Of a stretch of DNA of 5,535 bases, positions 1-3,978 are shown piece by piece. The notes beneath the pieces are model-generated. The model was not told where the DNA came from and did not search any database. It saw only the letters and a list, made by a program, of their open reading frames with translations. This DNA is from JBIOJB01 sp044450465 (GTDB taxonomy: Bacteria; Chloroflexota; Dormibacteria; Dormibacterales; Dormibacteraceae), in contig JBIOJB010000142.1 of the NCBI GenBank assembly GCA_044450465.1, positions 1-5,535 of the forward strand. Direction: 5' to 3'. How positions within the stretch are numbered: the stretch's first letter is position 1; each line of letters opens with the position of its first letter. Both the position numbers and the translations under genes were made by a program.

Positions 1-1
1 G

Positions 2-418
2 CTGGGCCCGGCGCGCATCGGCGGCACCCTTGGGATCCCGGCATCAACGGTGCACCGGGTGCTGGTACGCCACGGGTGCAGCCGGCTTTCCTGGCTGGAT
101 CGCCCCACCGGAGATCCGGTGCGCCGGATCCACACCTCGCGCCCGGGCGAGCTGGTGCACATCGACGTCAAAAAGCTCGCCCGGATTCCCGACGGTGGCG
201 GGCATCGCATGCTCGGGCTTATCGCAGGACGTCCCCATCAAAAAGACGGCACCGGCTATGCCCACATCCACTCGGCCATCGATGCCTACTCGCGTCTGGC
301 CTATTCGGAGCTCGGCGGCGCGGAGACCGCCGAGACATGCGTGGGGTTCCTCGAGCGGGCGATGAGGTTCTTTGCCAGCTACGCCATCACGATCGGGCGG
401 ATCCTCACCGACGGATGA
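2..418 (+). pseudogene. IS481-family transposase, 5' part, interrupted by the IS110 element
   Basis: DDE transposase that would cut and join the ends of an IS481-type element. The reading frame is already open at base 2, so the N-terminus lies outside the window. It starts with helix-turn-helix-like sequence (GPARIGGTLGIPASTVHRVL) and continues into the catalytic fold: first Asp in LVHIDVKKLARI (about 152-187), second Asp in HSAIDAYSRLAYSE (about 269-310). The frame reaches ILTD at 401-412, where the family normally reads TDNG, and then runs into IS110 sequence, with a chance TGA at 416-418. The continuation is found in frame at 2010. GTG at 50 is only an internal codon. Family assignment rests on motif recognition; the split is seen directly. 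Confidence 0.85.
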
Positions 419-541
419 AAGTCAATCCCTCGACGGGCGAGGATCCCCATGAGAAGATGGCGGCGGGCGTGGGTGATCCCTGAGCCGAAGAGCAGGGTTG
501 GAGCTGAAAGCCCTGTCGCGCTGGCGGTGCCGCATGACGGC
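413..541. other. IS110 tail, noncoding
   Basis: Region downstream of the recombinase. It holds the left near-terminal inverted repeat (415-429) and a weak CAGGG/CCCTG hairpin (493-497 with 511-515). I see no gene and no convincing terminator. Confidence 0.5.
415..429 (+). repeat. IS110 near-terminal inverted repeat, left copy
   Basis: ATGAAAGTCAATCCC, 13 of 15 bases matching the complement of 1990-2004. It begins 2 bases inside the GAC core. Confidence 0.7.
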
Positions 542-1768
542 CTATGTGAGTCGCGCTCCAGTGGCGGCACCCGCGCCCACTCTTCGAGTGCGCTGCCAGT
601 CAGACATCATGCGGCGGTAGGCGGCTTCGCTGGCAAGCACCAGCTCGCGCTCCGCGGCCCGCTGAGCGAGTGCCGGCCTCCAGGGGCCATCCGGGCCCGA
701 GCGGCCCTTGTGTGGTGGTGATCCGGCCTTGAGCTCCAGGGCCCTGCGCTTAGCTCGGACCACCGAGGGCTCGGCGAAGGCGTAGTCCTCATCGCGGGTC
801 AATAGATGCCAGAACAGCGCCGCCAGCTTGCGCGCGAGTGCGGTGATGGCCACCTGCGGGCCGCGCCGGGCACAGATGCGCTCGTAGAACGCCCGCAAGG
901 GGCCGGCGACCCGGGCCGCGCGCCAGGCGGCTTGCCCCAGCACATGGCGGACGCTTGAGGCACCCTGTTTGGAGATGTGCCCGCCACGTGCGGCGGCCTC
1001 GCCCGACTGGTGTACCCGCGGATCGAGGCCGAGATAGCCCACCAGCTGCTTCGGGCTCGCAAAGCGACCGACATCACCCACGTAGGCCAGAAACGTCGCC
1101 GCCACGATGACGTTGACCCCGGGCACACTGAGCAGGCGACGCACCTCAGGGCTCGTGGCCACCCGACGCACCAGTACATCCTCGAGCTGCGTGATCTCGG
1201 CCTCGAGGGTGTCGATCTGGCGCAGGCAGCCGGTGAGCGTGACGAGCTCTTCCTCGGGCAACGCCAACCCGGAAAGCCAGCGCCGGCCGGCCTTACCGAA
1301 TGCGTCGGTGACCGGCACGCTCGGGCACAAGTTGCGGGCAAGCACCGCGTGCACCTCGTTTTTTGCCCGGGTGCGTGCCCGTACTACGGCCGCTCGGCGG
1401 CTCACCAGGCGCCGAAGCGCGCGCGCCGGCTCATCCGGTGTCCACACGCCGGTGAGCGCGCCTGCGGCAAGCAGCCGGCTGAGTGTGTGTGCATCGATCC
1501 GATCGGTCTTGGCGCGGGCGGAAATCTGACCGAGCCGGCGTGGGTTGACAACCACCACCTGCCCGGCGTGGGGTTCGAGGATTCGCGCGATCGCCCCCGC
1601 GGGGCCGGTGGCCTCGATCGCCACGACATCGTCCCGGCCCAGACTCGCCGCGAACTGGGCGAGCTCATCCGGACGGCTCGGTACCCGCTGCTGGTGATCT
1701 GTGCCATCGGCCTCCAGCACGCAGATCTGACAGGCGTCGCGATGGACATCCATGCCGATGAACCTCAT
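542..1768 (-). CDS. IS110-family RNA-guided DEDD recombinase (transposase)
   Basis: Recombinase of 408 residues that, in the IS110 family, uses a bridge RNA to pair the element's joined ends with a target and exchange strands. The N-terminal RuvC-like DEDD domain shows D7 (FIGMDVHRD), E52 (AIEATGP), and D89 and D92 (KTDRIDA). A coiled region follows (about 180-205). The C-terminal Transposase_20 domain (about 210-300) reads LLSVPGVNVIVAATFLAYVG and QLVGYLGLDPRVHQSGE, then GGHISKQGASSVRHVLGQAA. This domain carries the family's catalytic serine; S256 of QSGE is my best candidate. ATG at 1766-1768 is chosen because AGGAGG lies 6 bases upstream (1775-1780) and MRFIGMDVH is a typical family start. 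The frame remains open to 2014, but that stretch encodes the RNA leader. No internal defect is seen; it stops at TAG 542-544. Confidence 0.93.
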   Translation of the reverse strand: MRFIGMDVHRDACQICVLEADGTDHQQRVPSRPDELAQFAASLGRDDVVAIEATGPAGAIARILEPHAGQVVVVNPRRLGQISARAKTDRIDAHTLSRLLAAGALTGVWTPDEPARALRRLVSRRAAVVRARTRAKNEVHAVLARNLCPSVPVTDAFGKAGRRWLSGLALPEEELVTLTGCLRQIDTLEAEITQLEDVLVRRVATSPEVRRLLSVPGVNVIVAATFLAYVGDVGRFASPKQLVGYLGLDPRVHQSGEAAARGGHISKQGASSVRHVLGQAAWRAARVAGPLRAFYERICARRGPQVAITALARKLAALFWHLLTRDEDYAFAEPSVVRAKRRALELKAGSPPHKGRSGPDGPWRPALAQRAAERELVLASEAAYRRMMSDWQRTRRVGAGAATGARLT

Positions 1769-1774
1769 CTGAAA

Positions 1775-1780
1775 CCTCCT
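1775..1780 (-). promoter_or_regulatory. Ribosome binding site of the IS110 recombinase
   Basis: AGGAGG on the minus strand, 6 bases before the ATG at 1768. It fixes the recombinase start and excludes the longer open frame that runs back through the leader. Confidence 0.85.
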
Positions 1781-1783
1781 TGT

Positions 1784-1795
1784 GTTGTGCACAAC
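1784..1795. promoter_or_regulatory. 12-base perfect palindrome before the recombinase start
   Basis: GTTGTGCACAAC reads the same on both strands and lies between the donor loop and the AGGAGG site, 4 bases from the latter. It could be a short hairpin controlling access to the start, the 3' boundary of the guide RNA, or a repressor site. Only the symmetry is seen; the function is open. Confidence 0.35.
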
Positions 1796-1819
1796 GAGAT
1801 TGGGGAGGCGGCGGGCGAA

Positions 1820-1864
1820 GCGACAAGGACGGATTCGTGCTCGCAGCACACCCGGGCGGGTCGC
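1820..1864 (-). ncRNA. Donor-binding loop of the bridge RNA
   Basis: The basal stem pairs GCGAC (1860-1864) with GTCGC (1820-1824), 5 bp. The left guide is GCCCGGGT (1850-1857). Against the element's right end plus core, GCCCCGAC (2005-2012), it gives 5 Watson-Crick pairs, 2 G-U pairs and one mismatch. The apical hairpin is GTGCT-GCG-AGCAC (1837-1849). After GA, the right guide ATCCGTC (1828-1834) is the exact complement of GACGGAT, the core plus left element end at 410-416. The layout copies the target loop with a 50-base offset. Confidence 0.8.
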
Positions 1865-1866
1865 AG

Positions 1867-1920
1867 GGGCGGCCAGGGACAACGTCGGGCTCGCAGCCCA
1901 TCGGTTAGCGCGGCCTGCCC
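1867..1920 (-). ncRNA. Target-binding loop of the bridge RNA
   Basis: The basal stem pairs GGGCAGGCC (1912-1920) with GGCCGCCC (1867-1874), 8 bp with one bulged A. The left guide is CTAACCGAT (1900-1908). Against the target CTCACCGAC (404-412) it gives 7 Watson-Crick pairs, one G-U pair at the last position and one mismatch. The apical hairpin is GGGCT-GCG-AGCCC (1887-1899). After GA, the right guide CGTTGTC (1878-1884) is the exact complement of GACAACG, the target half at 2010-2016. Guides are separated from the stem by 3 bases on each side. Confidence 0.8.
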
Positions 1921-1989
1921 TACCAGCTCCTCCCCGAAAGCCCCGCAGCCCGGGAAGCGAGCCTACGCCCGCTAGCCCTCGAGGCCCTC

Positions 1990-2004
1990 GGGATGGAGTT
2001 TCAT
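1990..2004 (-). repeat. IS110 near-terminal inverted repeat, right copy
   Basis: Read on the minus strand it is ATGAAACTCCATCCC, the partner of 415-429. It lies 5 bases from the GAC core, so the two repeats are placed asymmetrically. Confidence 0.7.
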
Positions 2005-2009
2005 GCCCC

Positions 2010-2297
2010 GACAACGGGGTCGGCTATCGCAGCACCCTGTGGGCACAGCGCTGTGCCCAGCTCGGGATCACCCACACCCGCACAAAGCCCTACCACCCGG
2101 CCACCAACGGCAAGGCAGAGCGCTTCAACCGCACGCTCTTAGACGAATGGGCCTACGTGCGCTTCTACGCCTAAGAGAATGAGCGTGCAGCAACCCTTGA
2201 CGGGTTCCTGCACGCCTACAACCATCACCGCTACCACACCGCCGTCGGCGGGCCACCCATCAGCCGCGTCAACAACGTATCCGGACACCACAACTAG
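2010..2297 (+). pseudogene. IS481-family transposase, 3' part, with an internal stop codon
   Basis: Continuation of the transposase broken at 412. Joining 412 to 2013 (one GAC removed) gives ILTDNGVGYRSTLWAQ without loss of frame. The segment carries TKPYHPATNGKAERFNRTL, the usual IS481/integrase-core stretch containing the third catalytic residue (Glu of KAERF), and then LDEWAYVRFYA. A TAA at 2172-2174 interrupts the frame. Downstream of it the typical C-terminus continues in the same frame (NERAATLDGFLHAYNHHRYH, then GGPPISRVNN) to TAG at 2295-2297. The family pattern after the stop shows it is a true nonsense mutation and not the natural end. The copy would therefore be defective even without the IS110 insertion. 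Confidence 0.85.
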
Positions 2298-2351
2298 TCG
2301 ATGCTGCTGACTCGTCGTGGCGACCCTGATATGTCCCCCTGAATTGAGACC
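2298..2351. other. Junction between the IS481 remnant and the IS3 element
   Basis: Short stretch after the IS481 stop. It should contain the IS481 right end, but I could not recognise one, because the left end lies outside the window. Bases 2332-2351 (TGTCCCCCTGAATTGAGACC) resemble an outer extension of the IS3 terminus. Confidence 0.4.
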
Positions 2352-2352
2352 T

Positions 2353-2391
2353 GATCTACCCCGGATTTGGTGGAGTCGGGTTTCTAGAGTC
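2353..2391 (+). repeat. IS3 left terminal inverted repeat
   Basis: Starts GATCTACCCC and includes GTGGAGTCG and GAGTC. It matches the complement of 3572-3610 at 31 of 39 positions. It ends 11 bases before the orfA ribosome binding site. Confidence 0.75.
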
Positions 2392-2401
2392 CTCTGGTAG
2401 C

Positions 2402-2408
2402 AAGGAGG
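2402..2408 (+). promoter_or_regulatory. Ribosome binding site of IS3 orfA
   Basis: AAGGAGG, 6 bases before the ATG at 2415; it decides the start. Confidence 0.85.
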
Positions 2409-2414
2409 ATTCCC

Positions 2415-2711
2415 ATGCCACGCAGGTACCCGGCCGAGACTCGTCGCCAAGTCGTCGAGCTTGCCCGTGCCGGCACGAAGGTCAACCAACTCGCGACGAC
2501 GTTCGCCATTGCCGAGGCGACGATCTACAACTGGCTGCGCCAGGACCGGATTGACCGGGGCGAGGTCCCCGGCACGAGCACCGACATGGCGCTCGAGCTC
2601 GCCGCCGCCAGGCGACGGATCGGCCAGCTGGAAACCGAGCTCGCAGTTGCCCGCAAGGTCAACGAGGTCTTCCTTGAGCAGGGGATCTCCCCAAAAGGCT
2701 CTTCGCGGTGA
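2415..2711 (+). CDS. IS3-family OrfA, DNA-binding subunit
   Basis: 98-residue protein that recognises the element's ends, acting as a regulator alone and as the N-terminus of the OrfAB transposase after frameshifting. Helix-turn-helix: residues about 8-45 (RRQVVELARAGTKVNQLATT, then AEATIYNWLRQDR). Leucine-zipper/coiled region: about 57-88 (ALELAAARRRIGQLETELAV, then NEVFLEQG), which in the family mediates multimerisation. ATG at 2415 follows AAGGAGG (2402-2408) with a 6-base gap, and MPRRYPAETRR is a typical start. The stop TGA (2709-2711) overlaps the orfB GTG. Length is normal and no damage is seen. Confidence 0.9.
   Translation: MPRRYPAETRRQVVELARAGTKVNQLATTFAIAEATIYNWLRQDRIDRGEVPGTSTDMALELAAARRRIGQLETELAVARKVNEVFLEQGISPKGSSR
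2693..2697 (+). promoter_or_regulatory. Programmed -1 frameshift site A_AAA_G
   Basis: In the orfA frame the bases read CCA AAA GGC. Slipping one base back on AAA gives AAA AGG CTC TTC GCG GTG, continuing as KRLFAVIDALAGG, the normal start of an IS3 OrfB domain. A_AAA_G is a known slippery motif in this family. No strong downstream hairpin was identified by eye. Confidence 0.65.
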
Positions 2712-3573
2712 TCGACGCGCTTGCCGGGGGGAGGATCAACGTGCGTCACGCCTGTCGCAGCATGGGCGTGAGCGAGTCCGGGTACTACGCCTGGCGCAGC
2801 CGGCCGGCATCGGCGCGGGTGTTGCGACGCATCTTCTTGGCGACCGAGATCACCGACGTGCACCGCGATTCCGGCGGGGTCTACGGTGCGCACCGGGTCA
2901 CCGCCGAGCTGCGCTTGGGCCGTCAGATCATCGTCGGTCACGACGCGGTCGCGCAGATCATGCTCAGAGCTCGGTATCAAGGGCGTGCCGAGACGTCGGT
3001 TGCCGCGCGGGGCGCGGGTGGGCAATGTCGCCTCACGAGGACCTGGTGCAGCGACGGTTTGCTCGCAACGCGCCCGACGAGCTGTGGATGACCGACATCA
3101 CCGAGCACCCCACCCGTGAGGGCAAGGTCTCCTTGTGTGCGGTCATCGATGCCTTCTCGCGCTACATCGTCGGCTGGGCGATCGACGGCATCCAGACGAC
3201 CGTGCTGGTCAGCAATGCGCTCGGGATGGCGATCCGCCGGCGCAGCGTCGAGGATGGCCTGGTGATCCAGAGCGACAGGGGGGTTCAATTTACGTCGTGG
3301 GCGTTCAGCCAGAAGGTCCACGAATTGGGCATCGCACCCTCGATCGGGGCCGTTGGATGTCCCTACGACAACGCTGTTGTCGAGGTCTTCTGGGGCCGCA
3401 TGCAGACCGAGCTGCTCAACCGCAAGGCCTGGAAAACCCGCATCGAGCTGGCCTCGGCGATCCACGACTACATCGAGTTGTTCCACAACACCCGGCGTCG
3501 GCATTCGTCGCTGGGCATGCTGGCGGCATTCGAATACGAAGACCGCTACTTCCAAACCTACGAAGCTGCCTGA
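2708..3573 (+). pseudogene. IS3-family OrfB (DDE catalytic domain), two frameshifts
   Basis: Catalytic part of the IS3 transposase. It opens at GTG 2708 (GTGA overlap with the orfA stop) or is fused to OrfA by the -1 shift. HTH_21-like segment: INVRHACRSMGVSESGYYAW and GVYGAHRVTAELR. The frame then breaks twice. After QIML (about 2953-2965) coding continues as ELGIKGVPRRRLPRGARVGN in the next frame, and after VAS (about 3030) as HEDLVQRRFARNAPDELW in a third. The rve core follows intact: first Asp in LWMTDITEHP (about 3082-3111), second in CAVIDAFSRYIVGW, SDRGVQFTSW, and Glu in DNAVVEVFWGRMQTELL. It stops at TGA 3571-3573. No full-length OrfB can be made without correcting both shifts. Confidence 0.85.
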
Positions 3574-3610
3574 CTCCAGAATCGCGACTCCACGAAAGTG
3601 GGGCTAGATC
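3572..3610 (-). repeat. IS3 right terminal inverted repeat
   Basis: Complement of the left repeat, reading GATCTAGCCC on the minus strand. It overlaps the last two bases of the orfB stop codon. Confidence 0.75.
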
Positions 3611-3630
3611 ACCGAGTCAACGAAAGCGGG

Positions 3631-3807
3631 TCAATTCCAATTCCAGGCCTTCATGCCGCCGTACTGGGCCCGCCAGCGGTGGAAGGTCTGCTCGGAGACC
3701 TCCAGGTGCTTCGCGACCGTGGCGATGTCGGCGCCTTCGGCTTGGAGCCGCTCGGCCTCACGAAGCTTTCTGATGACCTGCTCGGGGGTGTGCCTGCGCT
3801 GTTTCAT
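3631..3807 (-). pseudogene. IS3-type OrfA, truncated after the helix-turn-helix
   Basis: DNA-binding subunit of an IS3-type transposase reduced to 58 codons. Residues 1-54 read MKQRRHTPEQVIRKLREAER, LQAEGADIATVAKHLEVSEQ and TFHRWRAQYGGMKA, the classic HTH_Tnp_1 opening. Family members normally continue with a coiled-coil of some 30-40 residues. Here the reading goes to WNWN and a stop (TGA, 3631-3633) from the junction sequence. The start at 3807 is preferred over the upstream ATG at 3852 because AAGGAGG lies 8 bases before it (3816-3822). It is probably inert, though a peptide with an intact helix-turn-helix could still be translated. Confidence 0.75.
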
Positions 3808-3853
3808 GGGTTCATCCTCCTTGAGTCCAGAGATCCGGACAAGAGGAATCACA
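3640..3853 (-). mobile_element. 5' fragment of a second IS3-type element
   Basis: Minus-strand remnant with a probable terminal end TGTGATTCC (starting at 3853), a leader with a good ribosome binding site, and the beginning of orfA. Similarity to the family stops at about 3640, against the outer right end of the other IS3 element. Its 3' portion is not found elsewhere in the window. The protein differs clearly from the orfA at 2415, so it comes from a different element. Confidence 0.65.
3816..3822 (-). promoter_or_regulatory. Ribosome binding site of the truncated orfA
   Basis: AAGGAGG on the minus strand, 8 bases before the ATG at 3807; it decides the start. Confidence 0.7.
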
Positions 3854-3871
3854 CTCGCGGTGGCACCGACG

Positions 3872-3912
3872 GAGGTTGTCCCGTAGCCGGTAGAACTTGA
3901 AGACGGCGGTCC
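3872..3912 (+). repeat. IS256 left terminal inverted repeat
   Basis: GAGGTTGTCCCG, GTAGAACTT and GACGGCGGTCC occur in order, matching the complement of 5307-5347 with interruptions. Confidence 0.75.
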
Positions 3913-3965
3913 TCCCGCCTCGTCCGCTGCCGCTGGCAGCGTTCGCAGCGATCACCCAAGATCAC

Positions 3966-3972
3966 AAGGAGG
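3966..3972 (+). promoter_or_regulatory. Ribosome binding site of the IS256 transposase
   Basis: AAGGAGG, 6 bases before GTG at 3979. It decides a GTG start over the out-of-frame ATG at 3983. Confidence 0.8.
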
Positions 3973-3978
3973 ACCACC

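Larger units (their letters stand above)
1820..1920 (-). ncRNA. Candidate IS110 bridge RNA: target- and donor-binding loops
   Basis: The recombinase leader, read on the minus strand, contains two consecutive structured loops, target loop first (1920-1867) and donor loop second (1864-1820), the order known for the IS621 bridge RNA. Each has a basal stem, a left guide, a perfect 5-bp hairpin with loop GCG, the dinucleotide GA, and a right guide ending in GTC. Guides of the first loop match the occupied IS481 target; guides of the second match the element's own joined ends. The transcript must begin upstream (between about 1921 and 2009), where a 5' stem-loop is expected in the family. That part is GC-rich and I could not settle its fold or the exact ends. 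Pairings were done by eye; no covariation was tested. Confidence 0.82.
413..2009 (-). mobile_element. IS110-family insertion sequence, apparently complete
   Basis: The element sits precisely inside the IS481 transposase gene. Flanks read ATCCTCACCGAC on the left and GACAACGGGGTC on the right. Removing 1600 bases from one GAC to the other rebuilds an open frame, so the boundary is certain to within the shared GAC (410-412 and 2010-2012). It holds one recombinase gene, a 241-base leader with a bridge-RNA-like structure, and a 129-base tail. Near-terminal inverted repeats are present: ATGAAAGTCAATCCC at 415-429 and the complement of ATGAAACTCCATCCC at 1990-2004 (13 of 15 identical), lying 2 and 5 bases from the GAC core. 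Apart from GAC there is no target duplication, as expected of the family. Confidence 0.9.
2352..3611 (+). mobile_element. IS3-family insertion sequence (degenerate)
   Basis: An orfA/orfB pair is bounded by long inverted repeats. GATCTA at 2353 and its complement ending at 3610 open a 39-base match with 31 identities. TG...CA ends at 2352 and 3611 give a 1260-bp element, the usual IS3 size. Weaker similarity continues outward to TGTCCCC at 2332 and GGGTCA ending at 3633, so the true ends may be these outer ones (1302 bp). Neither choice shows a clean target duplication; ACC at 2349-2351 and 3611-3613 is the nearest. The element follows the IS481 remnant directly. Confidence 0.8.

Noticed and set aside
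30..365. Plus-strand frames overlapping the IS481 fragment (30-365 and 76-483)
   Set aside because: They are other frames of the transposase, with arginine- and proline-rich noise and no motifs.
493..515. Terminator after the IS110 recombinase
   Set aside because: The CAGGG/CCCTG stem is short with a large loop and has no U-run, so it was not called.
1837..1899. CRISPR-like repeat pair (the core GCTCGCAGC occurs twice)
   Set aside because: There are only two copies of a short core, each the tip of a hairpin within the IS110 leader, and the bridge-RNA reading explains both. No array or cas gene is present.
977..1975. 332-codon plus-strand open frame
   Set aside because: It lies antisense to the IS110 recombinase in GC-rich DNA, shows no family motif, and crosses the structured leader. 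The minus-strand gene explains the region fully.
1769..2014. N-terminal extension of the IS110 recombinase to 490 residues
   Set aside because: The extra part has low-complexity Gly/Arg/Ala sequence, covers the bridge-RNA loops and the element end, and lacks a start as good as the one after AGGAGG at 1775-1780.
2461..3030. 5' portion of a 370-codon frame that ends in real OrfB sequence
   Set aside because: Before about 3030 the frame is a shadow of orfA and early orfB. Only the part after the second frameshift is genuine coding sequence.
3598..3900. Plus-strand 100-codon frame over the small IS3 fragment
   Set aside because: The minus strand encodes a recognisable helix-turn-helix with a ribosome binding site; the plus-strand frame has none.
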